In this document: in pieces, positions 24,056 to 33,688 of the stretch
Position numbering within the stretch: position 1 is the stretch's first letter
How the letters are laid out: each line of letters begins with the position of its first letter
Assembly (NCBI RefSeq): GCF_002196855.1
Contig: NZ_NIPW01000011.1
Span: forward strand, 1 to 64,000
Direction of reading: 5' to 3'
Source: Haematobacter genomosp. 1
GTDB taxonomy: Bacteria > Pseudomonadota > Alphaproteobacteria > Rhodobacterales > Rhodobacteraceae
DNA length: 64,000 nucleotides
Made by a program: the position numbers and the translations under genes
The notes under the pieces: generated by a model
The model's input: the letters and a program-made list of their open reading frames with translations, nothing else
Told to the model about the DNA's origin: nothing
Databases searched by the model: none

Positions 24056-26338
24056 ATGGCTGACAAGCGCATTACAGAGCTGACGCCGGTGACGGCAGGC
24101 GACACGACCGACGGCGACCAGTTTGCGCTGGCCAGCGCTGCGGGCGGGTCCATCGAGACGCGATCTTTGACGCGGCTGGAAGTCAAGCGGGCGCTGGCGA
24201 TGGGCGCCGATCCTCTCGCTACGGCTGCGACAGCCGTCTATCTCCAGCAGCAGATCGATGCACTGACCTCTGGAGCGCGGATCGTCGGAGAATGGGACGC
24301 GTCCAGCGGGGCATTCCCAAGCACCCGGCCCGATGGCTCGCCGATTCAGCTGGGGGATGCCTGGATCGTCTCGGACGCGGGCACGGTAGATGGTGTCGCA
24401 TTTGCGGAGGCGGATCGCCTGATCGCGCTCGCGCCGGGCGGGGGCGCGGAATACGATGGCGCTTGGGTCCGGGCGGGCTATGCCGACCTGCTGCAGGACG
24501 TGATCGACGGCGCGCAGCCCTACCCGGACAAATCGGCATTCGTGGCGGCGAGTATCCTTGCGCCGATCACGGCGGTGCGCGTCCTCGGGGGGCCGGGCAT
24601 CCTGACCTACATCCGCGATGCGGCGGGTCAGACGGTGCATTCCGACGGATCGAGGTGGCGGCTTGCCTCTCCGGCACATTATTACAGCGTCGCGGCGCTC
24701 GTGGCCGATAGCTATGCTTTCGACCCCGATGACCGGATCACCGTCGGCTTTTCGATGGCTTCGGCCTTTGGCTATCGCGTGGTGGCCAGCGATGCGGACG
24801 TGACGACGGCGGGCGGCGTGCTGCTGCGCGTTCTGCCTCGGTCGGACCAGTTCTACCCGGTCGATGCCTTCGCCCCGCCCGCTGACGGGGCTGATTGCTC
24901 CGCGGTCGTGCAAAAGGCCATCAACAGGGGCAGGGTGGTGCTGGGGCCGCGGCGCTACCATGTCAGCAATCTTGTCCCCCGCACGTCTATGTATATCAAG
25001 GGCGAGGACAGCAGTTTCTCCGGCGGCAGGGCGGGGCTGATCTGCACCGGGGGCGCGGTATTCTCGGATACCGGGGCGACGGAGATCCATGGCGTCACGC
25101 TGGAGGATTTCTACACCGATGCTGCCGTGGCAGGCTGCCGCTTCTGGCACAGCCCGTCCACTGCAAAATATACCGGATCGTTCAAGGTCCGGAACGTTGT
25201 CGCGTCGTGCAATTTCACCTGCCTATTCACCTGTGTGCCGATTTACTGGCTGATCGATCGATGCAATTTTGGACAGTCCGGCAATCGCATTGGCGGCACT
25301 CAGGAATTCCGCATCTTCGAAGCATGGTGCACGAACGGCAATTTCCCTATTAATAATAACGTCGTGCGAGACACAAAGCACTACAACTGCGCGGCAGGCG
25401 CTACGTTCGACGCCGCATATACCGTGCGCTGCGGCAGAAGCTGGCTGTTCGTGAATTGCACAGCGGAGAGCTTTCCTTCCGCCTGCATTTTCGACGCCCG
25501 CAGCGTCGGACAGGTCGCATGGGTTGATGGATGGATCGAATGGGTCGGACACGCGGCGCTGTTTCGGTGCGCCATCGACAATACAGCCCCTTTTGCGATC
25601 AGCGGCTCTCCGATCCGCATCGTCGGCCCGACCATCTACTTTGGCGACGCGACGACGCAGTACCTCGTCCAGAATATCAACGGCGTCGTTTCGCTCCGTG
25701 ATATCAATATGACCGGCGTCGTGGCGCAGGTGCGCGCCGCAAGCGATCCGCGCCAGATGGTCGAGCCGGTCAATATCTACGGTGCGCAGCCCGCCTTCTT
25801 TAATAACCTGCAGCCGCAGGGCCGGAGCTTTCTACAGCGCGTCACCCCGTGGCGGAATGGCGTCACGCAGGACCTCGTCAGCCTCACCTCGACCGGATCG
25901 CCGCCGACGAAAGCGGCGGTCGTCTCCGACCTGACCGGGGCCACAACGACGGCGATCACGGCGGGCAACGAGGGGCAGGCGGCGGCGGTGCAAATCCCGC
26001 TCGCCCTGATGCAGCCCCTTGAGGGTGGTTATGCCACGTTTGTCCTTGTCGGGCGGTTTCTGTCTTCGCCGCCGACGAACAGCTGGGCGCGCGTCGTGCG
26101 GTGGTCAAATCAGGTATCGCCGACCTACGCCAATATCAGCGGCGGTGCAGTGGACCTGGAGCGGATCACCGGCACGCGGCTCGCGGTGTCTGCCGTCGCC
26201 AGTTACATCCCTGTCGGTCTGACATCTTACCACATCGGCCTGCAATTCGCTCCCGAGACCAACGGCGCGACATTCCAGATCGAAGGCCTTTACGTGCTCA
26301 CCGGCGATCAAGTGGTCCAGTACCCCTTCGTCGTCTGA
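24056..26338 (+). CDS. Tail fibre/tailspike with beta-helix region
   Basis: The 760-aa product starts MADKRITELTPVTAGDTTDG, the common capsid- or tail-docking opening of phage fibre proteins. The middle (about residues 280-560) begins DAFAPPADGADCSAVVQKAI and continues with short beta-strand turns typical of a right-handed pectate-lyase-like beta-helix, as in tailspike depolymerases. The C-terminal 180 residues are beta-rich. It probably binds or cleaves a surface polysaccharide. The start follows a GC hairpin. Confidence 0.75.
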   Translation: MADKRITELTPVTAGDTTDGDQFALASAAGGSIETRSLTRLEVKRALAMGADPLATAATAVYLQQQIDALTSGARIVGEWDASSGAFPSTRPDGSPIQLGDAWIVSDAGTVDGVAFAEADRLIALAPGGGAEYDGAWVRAGYADLLQDVIDGAQPYPDKSAFVAASILAPITAVRVLGGPGILTYIRDAAGQTVHSDGSRWRLASPAHYYSVAALVADSYAFDPDDRITVGFSMASAFGYRVVASDADVTTAGGVLLRVLPRSDQFYPVDAFAPPADGADCSAVVQKAINRGRVVLGPRRYHVSNLVPRTSMYIKGEDSSFSGGRAGLICTGGAVFSDTGATEIHGVTLEDFYTDAAVAGCRFWHSPSTAKYTGSFKVRNVVASCNFTCLFTCVPIYWLIDRCNFGQSGNRIGGTQEFRIFEAWCTNGNFPINNNVVRDTKHYNCAAGATFDAAYTVRCGRSWLFVNCTAESFPSACIFDARSVGQVAWVDGWIEWVGHAALFRCAIDNTAPFAISGSPIRIVGPTIYFGDATTQYLVQNINGVVSLRDINMTGVVAQVRAASDPRQMVEPVNIYGAQPAFFNNLQPQGRSFLQRVTPWRNGVTQDLVSLTSTGSPPTKAAVVSDLTGATTTAITAGNEGQAAAVQIPLALMQPLEGGYATFVLVGRFLSSPPTNSWARVVRWSNQVSPTYANISGGAVDLERITGTRLAVSAVASYIPVGLTSYHIGLQFAPETNGATFQIEGLYVLTGDQVVQYPFVV

Positions 26339-26362
26339 CCCCCCCGAAATCCTCATCCTCCA

Positions 26363-26384
26363 CCCGCCTGAAAGGCGGGCTTTT
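26363..26384 (+). terminator. Intrinsic terminator between fibre genes
   Basis: CCCGCCT-GAA-AGGCGGG followed by CTTTT, directly after the first fibre gene. It is the clearest terminator in the late region. The next gene's start is 21 bases downstream, so read-through is needed to express the remaining fibre and lysis genes. Confidence 0.7.
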
Positions 26385-26404
26385 CCATGCGCGGAGATCG
26401 CCTC

Positions 26405-28549
26405 ATGACCCGACGTCCCAGATACCTGTCAAATAATCGCCGGCATCCGCGCAAAGGTCGTGGCGTCCCGGCAGATGGCACTGGCCCTCTGCCGGACGTC
26501 CTGCCTGAGCTTGTCTTCGGCAACATCGTCTTGGTCGGCAGCGAGATCACCCATGTTCCGGGCGAATGGCCTACGGGAGTCACGGTGGAAGGCGAATACG
26601 TGCGCCGGGCGAATGGCGCGGGTGCATGGCTGCCGACCGGCGTCACGTCCGGTCCGTACCTCGCCGCGACTGTCGCTGAGGTGGTGACATGGCGCGAGAT
26701 CGGCACCGATGCGGAGGGCCGCAAGACCACCGTATATGCCCAGCCGTTCGCGACGGTGTATTCCGAGCCTGTTGTCGTCACCCCCGCGACGCTGACCGGC
26801 ACGCTCCTGCCCGGGGAGGCCTATACCTCCACCGCCGCCACATTTGCGGGCTATCCGACGCCTGACGCGTCTCACTCCGTGCAGCGTCAACTTGGCACGA
26901 CGGGGGCGATCGAGACCGTCCCGGTGACGGGGACTTTCGTGGTTGGCTATCGCTATCGTGTGGCGGACCGCGGATGGAGCTTCGCGGGCGAGGTATGGAG
27001 TTACAGCCCGTGGACGGATGTGATTTCCGAAGCGGCAGTGGCACCGACTGTCATCCTCTCCCGGACGCCTGCCGGGGCGATCACCGAGGGCGACACGGTC
27101 ACGCTGACGGCGACGGTAACCGGCGCGCCGACGCCGACGCTGGCTTGGGTGGCGACGTTGGATGGCGATCCGATCACGCTGACCGGGACGGGGACCGAGA
27201 GGACAATCGCGGATGCCGGTCCGGGCGATTATGAGGTCACTGTCACCGCCACAAACAGCGCGAATACGGCCAGTGACACCGTGGCGTTCACGGCGGCTGC
27301 AGCGAGCACCGAGGTGGCACCTTACGTCATCACCAATCCCGCGATGCCTGCATTGACCGCTGGCGTGGCCGTCACGGCCCCGGCTGCGACGTTCGGCGGC
27401 ACCCCGAGCCCGACGGCCACGCACAAGATCCAGCGGCGCCTGCCTCCGTCCGGGACTCCAGAGGACGTGGTGACCGGACTGAATTTCACGCCCGCTGCGA
27501 ATTACCAATACCGCCGGGTCTCCAGCGCCAGCAATGGCGTCGGCTCTCCCGCCGTGGCCGAAAGTCCGTGGTCCGACACCGTCCCGCAGGTGGACTGGGC
27601 CTTTTCCGAGTCTGATGGCGTGCTGACGATCCCGGTGCATCCGGGCCAGCCGAATACCCCGAGCGTCACGGACATCACGCCGACAAGCGCTCGGATCGTG
27701 CCCGGCACGGCTCCGACCCCCGCTGTGACTCGGATGCTGATGATCCCCAAGGCCGAGTTCGATATTGACCACCCTGAGCTGGCGACGTTTGGGAATGCTC
27801 TCGCTTTTGCCGGAAATTCCACTTCCGACCACCTGCCAGGCACCAAGTATAAATTCTGGCGTGAAAGCGCTCCCGTAGAATTCGACACGCTCGCAGCTGT
27901 GGAGTTTGTCGATACGTTTTCAACGAATCTCGGGTCTGACCTTGCCGGGCATGTCTCCGAAAGCAACCACACATGGGCCGCGCCATTGTCGTCTGTCGGC
28001 ATGCGGATCACGACGGGCGGCAGAGTCCGCGGCATCTCGAACCAAGCGACCACCAATATGCAACTGAACGGCTACGAGTTGCCGGCTGCAGGGGGGTATG
28101 TCGAAGCCAAAGCCTACGCGATGGGCACAAATCAGGAGGGTCAGGCGGCTGTTCGGAGAGCGGGCGCGCTCGGCTATATTGCTCTCGGAATCGACGCCAG
28201 CAATTTCCTGCAGCTGGTATTTCTTGCGGCCAGTGCCGACGCAGGCGGGAGCGCAGCCGATGCCATACAGGTACAGGAGCGGATCGGCGGAACCAGCTTT
28301 ACGCGGATCGCACACTCTGTCCCCGGCATGGGCGACATCATGGCTGAGCACACGGCGCGGCTCTACATCAATCGAACGACGAAAGCCCTGAGGCTGCTTG
28401 TCGAGGGTGTCGAGGTCGCGACAGGGGCATACACCGGCACCTATCCGGCGGGGACGAAGACTGGTGTTCGCTGGGGGGCATCTGCATCGCAAGCGCCGTC
28501 GGATGGCAGCGCAATGCAATTCAACGAGTTGTCGGCGGGGGGGCTGTGA
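26405..28549 (+). CDS. Ig-domain tail fibre protein
   Basis: The 714-aa product has a basic N-terminus (TRRPRYLSNNRRHPRKGRG). Repeated beta-sandwich segments follow, including an Ig-like domain near residues 215-300 (TEGDTVTLTATVTGAPTPTL, then GDYEVTVTATNSANTAS). A C-terminal domain of about 220 residues resembles lectin-like folds. Ig-like domains on phage fibres help weak carbohydrate binding. ATG 26405 is preferred over 26387 because GGAGA lies 8 bases upstream. Its stop overlaps the next ATG. Confidence 0.7.
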   Translation: MTRRPRYLSNNRRHPRKGRGVPADGTGPLPDVLPELVFGNIVLVGSEITHVPGEWPTGVTVEGEYVRRANGAGAWLPTGVTSGPYLAATVAEVVTWREIGTDAEGRKTTVYAQPFATVYSEPVVVTPATLTGTLLPGEAYTSTAATFAGYPTPDASHSVQRQLGTTGAIETVPVTGTFVVGYRYRVADRGWSFAGEVWSYSPWTDVISEAAVAPTVILSRTPAGAITEGDTVTLTATVTGAPTPTLAWVATLDGDPITLTGTGTERTIADAGPGDYEVTVTATNSANTASDTVAFTAAAASTEVAPYVITNPAMPALTAGVAVTAPAATFGGTPSPTATHKIQRRLPPSGTPEDVVTGLNFTPAANYQYRRVSSASNGVGSPAVAESPWSDTVPQVDWAFSESDGVLTIPVHPGQPNTPSVTDITPTSARIVPGTAPTPAVTRMLMIPKAEFDIDHPELATFGNALAFAGNSTSDHLPGTKYKFWRESAPVEFDTLAAVEFVDTFSTNLGSDLAGHVSESNHTWAAPLSSVGMRITTGGRVRGISNQATTNMQLNGYELPAAGGYVEAKAYAMGTNQEGQAAVRRAGALGYIALGIDASNFLQLVFLAASADAGGSAADAIQVQERIGGTSFTRIAHSVPGMGDIMAEHTARLYINRTTKALRLLVEGVEVATGAYTGTYPAGTKTGVRWGASASQAPSDGSAMQFNELSAGGL

Positions 28550-30387
28550 TGCCGCTTTACCGCTACTGGTCCAGAGATTCCGGCTTGGGTGCAAGCAAGC
28601 TGACGGCTTCCACCGCGCTTGCATCGTTGATGGCAAGCACTGGCTATGCCGTGCGCACTCTCAGCGTGACGGCGGGCGAGTATACGACCGCGTCTGGTAA
28701 TGCGACCGTGCCATTCACGGTCACAAGCTCGTCGGGCATGGTTTCGATCTCCGGCAATATGCCCGCTGGCTCGACCATTGCTTATACCGCAGACCCGCAG
28801 CGGCAGGCGGTCATTCGCGTGCCGGCAGGCCGCACGATTGAGATCACATCGAAGACCCCCGCGACGGCCTCGGACGCTTATGGTCGCATCATGCACGGCG
28901 CGATGATGAACCCCGGGGTGGCCCCGTCCCCGCAGACCAGCATTGTGAACGGCTTCGATCAGCGGGCCATGACCACTGCCGCCCCCGGGGCTTTCAGCCC
29001 AAAGTTCAATGACGATCTGATTCCCGATCTCCCCGCCGTCCTCGGAAACCGGGACAATTACGTCACTGTCGCCTCGCGGCTCACTGTCCCGTCGAACAAT
29101 CAGAGGTATGGCCTGATTGAGGAATACTTCACCCTGACTGTAACGGAATCTGACCTTCCGGGCGTGGGAGACTACGCCCCCCCTCCGTTCCGGTCGGCGG
29201 CAGAGCGCGCGCAAGATGTCACCTATGACGACGATCTGGACGTGGACGCTATCTACGCAGCGCTGCCGAGCATTGATCTGAGCGCGACCGGCCCTTTGAC
29301 CGAGGACGATCTTGAGGATGCCGTAATCGCCGGGGAGCAATTCGCTTGTCCGCTGCGCGCCATGGCGGACACCGTTTCCACAAATGGCGGCGGCTATGAG
29401 GCCATGACGCCGTGGCGCAGCGGTATGGGATCTCCCGACAACCCGCGATGCTATGGACGTTTCCGGTCAAAGCAGGTCGCGGCGATGCTCCCCATCCTCT
29501 ACGGTAATTCTGCCTCAGTGGCTCTGAAAAAGCGGGCCATCAGGGCCGCATATTCCATGGGAAAGCAATACGACGGAATTCGCACAGGGCCGAATGGTGG
29601 CCACTGGACGTGGCACTTCGCCTATGCCGCCTTCTATAGATGGTGCCGTGGCTTGCCGTTGGACGAATTCACGATGGACGACTTGAGAACCGGAAACATT
29701 CTCGGCCAGTATTATACGCTGACCCCGGAGATAATCGCCTCCTTCAATACGCCCCACAACAGCGCGACAATGCCGGGGAATTCAATGCTGCGGCCCATTA
29801 CCAAGATTACCGGGAACAGGGTAGAATTCCTTTCGCCAGAGTCCAAAGTGGCGTATCGGGGATTGGCATTGTGTTCCGCCGATGGAACGCGACGGACGCC
29901 TGTCACAGATGATAGCGGCTACAGCGGCCTTAACACGCCAGCGAACAAGCTTGTGGAAATAACTGTCGGCAACGCCTCCGGCTTCTCGGTTGGGGATCAG
30001 GTGGCCTTCCTCCCGATCAGGACTTTGGTCCCCGGAGACCCCGAGTGGCACATTCGCGCGGCCTCCATTCCGTCTGCGCCCACAAACGGCGCCAGCCGAA
30101 GCGTGGCGATCAATTCTCCCTACCGCAATCAGGGCGTCGGCGGCGACTTCATGCTTTTTGCTCAAGCGCTGGGGATCATGCAGCCGGGGTGGGAAGAAAT
30201 GAAATCCTACGTCGTGCGCACCACGGATGGGACATACCCAGTCAACGGCGACCCCTATCCCCACATGTTCGAAGGGGCGGGGTTTGCCGAGTCCAATGAC
30301 GATGATCCGGTCACCACGTGGGGGCTGCGCATTTTCAACACGCTTTGGGACGACGTTCTGTCCCTCATTCCGCAGCCGGGAGCCTGA
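28549..30387 (+). CDS. Fibre-associated protein A with duplicated N-terminal module
   Basis: The 612-aa product opens with an N-terminal module (RYWSRDSGLGASKLTASTAL, ending STGYAVRTL) that recurs in the next gene. Residues 50-230 are beta-rich. The C-terminal half has an alpha-helical, Trp-rich section (GGHWTWHFAYAAFYRWCRGL) that could be an alpha-toroid or hydrolase-like fold. I do not recognise an enzyme family. Location and shared N-terminus suggest a receptor-binding or glycan-modifying protein docked to the tail by the common module. Confidence 0.65.
   Translation: MPLYRYWSRDSGLGASKLTASTALASLMASTGYAVRTLSVTAGEYTTASGNATVPFTVTSSSGMVSISGNMPAGSTIAYTADPQRQAVIRVPAGRTIEITSKTPATASDAYGRIMHGAMMNPGVAPSPQTSIVNGFDQRAMTTAAPGAFSPKFNDDLIPDLPAVLGNRDNYVTVASRLTVPSNNQRYGLIEEYFTLTVTESDLPGVGDYAPPPFRSAAERAQDVTYDDDLDVDAIYAALPSIDLSATGPLTEDDLEDAVIAGEQFACPLRAMADTVSTNGGGYEAMTPWRSGMGSPDNPRCYGRFRSKQVAAMLPILYGNSASVALKKRAIRAAYSMGKQYDGIRTGPNGGHWTWHFAYAAFYRWCRGLPLDEFTMDDLRTGNILGQYYTLTPEIIASFNTPHNSATMPGNSMLRPITKITGNRVEFLSPESKVAYRGLALCSADGTRRTPVTDDSGYSGLNTPANKLVEITVGNASGFSVGDQVAFLPIRTLVPGDPEWHIRAASIPSAPTNGASRSVAINSPYRNQGVGGDFMLFAQALGIMQPGWEEMKSYVVRTTDGTYPVNGDPYPHMFEGAGFAESNDDDPVTTWGLRIFNTLWDDVLSLIPQPGA
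28582..28662 (+). repeat. 81-bp direct repeat, copy 1 (fibre N-terminal module)
   Basis: This segment is about 91% identical (seven differences by my count) to 30424-30504 in the next gene and encodes the shared GLGASKLTASTALASLMAST module. The differences are mostly synonymous, so the protein is under selection or the copies still exchange sequence. Confidence 0.85.
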
Positions 30388-30390
30388 CCC

Positions 30391-32571
30391 ATGCCCACAT
30401 ACAGATACTGGCCCATCGCCGCTGGCTTGGGCGCAAGCAAGCTGACGGCTTCCACGGCCCTTGCATCGCTCATGGCAAGCACTGGCTATGCCGTGCGCGC
30501 CCTCCACGAGCAGTCCGGGGAATACACCACGCAGGAGCAAGTCACGCCGCCGTCGCGCGTCATTACTGCCTATCTGTCGCAGTCGGAGCCGGTGAGCTGC
30601 ACGGAGACGGGCCGGTTTTACCAGATCCTCACGCCGCCAGACCCAACGCGCGCTGGCAGCCTCGTCGTCATACAGCGTAACGGTGCAAATGAAACTGTCG
30701 CGTCATCATCAACCACGACAGCAATCACGGCGATGAACAAGCAGCAGGTTAATCCCTCGATGCTGATCCTCGCCAATGCGCTCGAGTATATCACCCCCGG
30801 CGTGGACTATGCATTTGTCGAGCTGGGCGAGGCGGGAACGGGGCGCACGGAGCTGGTGAACGACAGCAAAGCCGGTCGGCAGTGGCATTTCACTGCCGAC
30901 ATGGTTGCGGATTGCGTCGCAGAATTCGGTCGTCTACCCGATAGGATTGGCGAATTCTGGTATGCCAACGATCAGAGCGCCGAACCATATTGGCTTCGGG
31001 CGTTCTCACCGCTTTATTACGGCCAGCTTGAGAATGGGGCGGCTTTCGCTCTGCACAACAAAAACCCAGACTTGGCAGGCGATAGCAAGCTCAAAGATGT
31101 GATCTTTGACCATTGCCTCTGGGATTTCGAGGAAAGTAATCCTGCGGAAGTCGGTCGCGGGCTTTTCTCTCGCACCATGCCGTTCGATCTCGCGCCTCAT
31201 TGTCCGTGGGGGAAGGATATCAACTTCCAGCTTGGCATCGACAAGTTTGCGCACGACAGCCGGTTCCAGGCGCTGGGGGGGGTCTACGGGCCTCCAGCCA
31301 GCCAGTGGTATACTCAGGACATGGCGCACCCGGGGAAAGACCATTGGGCCGGAATAGGGGAGGCGGCACTTATGTTCTTCCTCCCCACAATGCTCCGGTC
31401 TGCTGGTGTTGATGTCGTGCCGCCGAAAATGGGTGATCTTTACGTCGCGCCGGGCGGGGCCTATGCCGAAGTCGCATTGACGGAAGGCAATGGCGGGTAT
31501 CTTTCGACCAAGGCCGCGATCCATGGCATGACGCCAGATCAGGACTGGCTGGACAATGCCCCGGAATTTCAGGAGGTGATGGGCTTCGGCATCCTGCGGG
31601 CCGGAGACCCGGGGAATCTCGCCTATTACATCTGCCGGCCCGGCGTTGGAACCGGTATCGACGAGAAATACCGAGGGACCGTGACGCTCGTCGGAGGAAA
31701 AATTCGCTTTACGCCGACGATCCCGTTTCAGACGGGCGATATCATCTTCCCGCAACGGTCCCCTCCGGCGGCGCAGACAACCGTCGGATACTATCGCCAA
31801 GATTATACCCGATATTCATTTTGGGATAAGAGCATGATTCGCATGTGGTATCCCATTGAGCACGTTCCGGAGTGGTATGACCCGGAAGCGACTTGGGGGC
31901 TGGCGGGATGGGAAATCAATTTGTGGCAAGAAGGGTGGAAGGTGGGCGAGATAGAACCTGCGGCTCACTTCACGCTCACCGGGGCCGGGCCTGTGTTCAG
32001 GGATACCGCCGACGTGCCTGCAAGCACAACCAAGGTTCGGCATAAGATTGTCATTCGCGTGCCTTACGAGGCGGCATTCGCCAATTCAAGTCGGTGCCTT
32101 TTTGGTATCGTCGCCAACGGATTCGACATTGATTATCACGAGCCGACCGATTCAATGTCTATTCTCAAAATCGAGGATACCACTGGGTCGGCGGACTTGT
32201 CTCCATCGCCCAAACCAAGCTTGGGGCGGCTCCACCGCAATATCTGGAATACGCTGGAGTTCTATGTTGATCTGGCAGAGGTCTACTCTGGGGCCACGGG
32301 TGTCTTTGCGTGCCGATTCAATGGAGGGTTGTGGCAGAAGTTTTCGCTCTCTAGCCCCGGCAATGGGGCGTTCGCGACCGGGCGGAGGCTTCACATGTAT
32401 GGGGTGCCCAATTCCACCGGCAGAAGGATGGGCGCGGGGGTGCAGATCGCTGAGCATACCGTCTGGCTAACCACCGGCGGAGTTGAGACGGAGCGAATGA
32501 GGGTGGCGGGCAGCGCCGCAACGGTCAACGCATCCGTCTATAAAGACCCCTCTTCGGGCAACGCGGTCTAG
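30391..32571 (+). CDS. Fibre-associated protein B with the same N-terminal module
   Basis: The 726-aa product shares its first 45 or so residues with protein A (YRYWPIAAGLGASKLTASTA), after which the two are unrelated. The central part (VADCVAEFGRLPDRIGEFWY, HPGKDHWAGIGEAALMFFLP) is Trp/His-rich and might be an enzyme acting on glycans; a C-terminal beta-sandwich of 200 residues (FRDTADVPASTTKVRHKIVI) resembles concanavalin-like domains. It starts 3 bases after the upstream stop. No confident family. Confidence 0.65.
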   Translation: MPTYRYWPIAAGLGASKLTASTALASLMASTGYAVRALHEQSGEYTTQEQVTPPSRVITAYLSQSEPVSCTETGRFYQILTPPDPTRAGSLVVIQRNGANETVASSSTTTAITAMNKQQVNPSMLILANALEYITPGVDYAFVELGEAGTGRTELVNDSKAGRQWHFTADMVADCVAEFGRLPDRIGEFWYANDQSAEPYWLRAFSPLYYGQLENGAAFALHNKNPDLAGDSKLKDVIFDHCLWDFEESNPAEVGRGLFSRTMPFDLAPHCPWGKDINFQLGIDKFAHDSRFQALGGVYGPPASQWYTQDMAHPGKDHWAGIGEAALMFFLPTMLRSAGVDVVPPKMGDLYVAPGGAYAEVALTEGNGGYLSTKAAIHGMTPDQDWLDNAPEFQEVMGFGILRAGDPGNLAYYICRPGVGTGIDEKYRGTVTLVGGKIRFTPTIPFQTGDIIFPQRSPPAAQTTVGYYRQDYTRYSFWDKSMIRMWYPIEHVPEWYDPEATWGLAGWEINLWQEGWKVGEIEPAAHFTLTGAGPVFRDTADVPASTTKVRHKIVIRVPYEAAFANSSRCLFGIVANGFDIDYHEPTDSMSILKIEDTTGSADLSPSPKPSLGRLHRNIWNTLEFYVDLAEVYSGATGVFACRFNGGLWQKFSLSSPGNGAFATGRRLHMYGVPNSTGRRMGAGVQIAEHTVWLTTGGVETERMRVAGSAATVNASVYKDPSSGNAV
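30424..30504 (+). repeat. 81-bp direct repeat, copy 2 (fibre N-terminal module)
   Basis: Partner of 28582-28662. The match ends soon after the module, showing that only the docking part was duplicated or exchanged while the distal domains differ. Confidence 0.85.
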
Positions 32572-33134
32572 CGTTTCCTCCGGCGCAGGCCGAACAGTGC
32601 TGCCGCTCCGCCTATCAGGAGAGGGGCGGCGGCAGGAAGGGGAACGGGAGCGGGTAGCACGTCTGGGACAAGGGCGCCGAGGACAAATCTTATCCGCTCT
32701 TGACCATCGGCGATGCCAATGAGCCTTTCTCCATATGGAGGTGGATAACCGGGATCGTTATAGGCTGTATACTCACATCCGAACCAACACCAACTCTTGA
32801 GTTCGGCGTGTCGAGCCCATGCCCCCACACTCAAGTTACTCCATTCGGGAGCAAAGAACTGATAGGTTTCTTGCCTGCCCACCCAATGGTCTAGGCTTCC
32901 GGCTTTACCAAAGTCGAAGTTCGCGAACGAGAAACGCCCTACAGCTTTGGTAGTTACGAAGACTGTCTTCCAGCCGTCATCGCTCCAAAAGCTTATGTCT
33001 GCGCCTGCTTGGGCCTCATTCTCGTTCGGTGGCGGTGTGAACCCCTTCGCCGTTCCGTAGTATGTGATGGCCTCAGCCTGCCCAGCTATCCCAAGGCAAG
33101 CCGCAGCCGCCAGCGCAAACGCTCTCATCGTCAA
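32568..33134 (-). CDS. VPLPA-CTERM sorted secreted protein carried by the prophage
   Basis: The 188-aa product has a signal peptide (ALAAAACLGIAGQAEA, cleavage near residue 22), a beta-rich body with a Cys pair (WCWFGCEY), and a C-terminal sorting tag: VPLPAAAPLLIGGAAALFGL followed by RRRKR. This PEP-CTERM-like variant (VPLPA-CTERM) is recognised by exosortases and found in Rhodobacterales. It is a bacterial surface-protein system, so finding a target inside a prophage is unusual. It is read against the late operon and convergent with the last fibre gene, overlapping it by four bases, consistent with a moron expressed in the lysogen. Confidence 0.8.
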   Translation of the reverse strand: MTMRAFALAAAACLGIAGQAEAITYYGTAKGFTPPPNENEAQAGADISFWSDDGWKTVFVTTKAVGRFSFANFDFGKAGSLDHWVGRQETYQFFAPEWSNLSVGAWARHAELKSWCWFGCEYTAYNDPGYPPPYGERLIGIADGQERIRFVLGALVPDVLPAPVPLPAAAPLLIGGAAALFGLRRRKR

Positions 33135-33220
33135 ATCCCCCGAAGTTAACCAACGCGGTCACGGTGCCGTGAGGGCGTCGATTCGGGCAAGCATAATCTT
33201 CAATAAGATCAGAGGTCCGC

Positions 33221-33688
33221 ATGATTGTTGTGAGACGCTTGAGCGATGGGATTGTTGCTCATTTCCCTATCCGTTTCAGCGAATGGCTGATGTTGTTTCC
33301 AGCCGTGGCAATGGGCGTCGCTCTTCGCTTCCAGCAGGACATGTTCAGCCTTACGCCGTCATTCGTCGCGGTTGCGCGATGGGGAGATGAGGCTTTCTGG
33401 GCGGTGCTCCTGCTGAGCTGCGGGGCAATGCGGCTTCTCGCTCTGATTGTAAACGGCACCTTCGCCGGCTTCAGGTGGTCGCCGCACCTTCGCGCGCTGG
33501 CAAGCGTCTTCGGGGCGCTCACCTGGGCGCAATTCGCCGTCGGCATCCTGAGTGCCGCTGTTTTCGAAGGTGGAACATGGTCGGGGGTCGTCATGTATAC
33601 GACGATGCTGCTGGCCGAGATCGTCAATCTCGCCCGTGCGTCCGGCGATATCCAGGCTGGTCGGGGTGCGGATCGTGAATCTCGCTGA
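33221..33688 (+). CDS. Four-TM membrane protein in the lysis region
   Basis: The 155-aa product has about four hydrophobic segments (residues 18-35, 58-78, 92-112 and 115-135) and a polar, basic C-terminus. Position just before the lysis genes suggests a holin or anti-holin, but four segments and its length do not match a holin class I know. The following gene overlaps its last 14 bases. Confidence 0.6.
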   Translation: MIVVRRLSDGIVAHFPIRFSEWLMLFPAVAMGVALRFQQDMFSLTPSFVAVARWGDEAFWAVLLLSCGAMRLLALIVNGTFAGFRWSPHLRALASVFGALTWAQFAVGILSAAVFEGGTWSGVVMYTTMLLAEIVNLARASGDIQAGRGADRESR

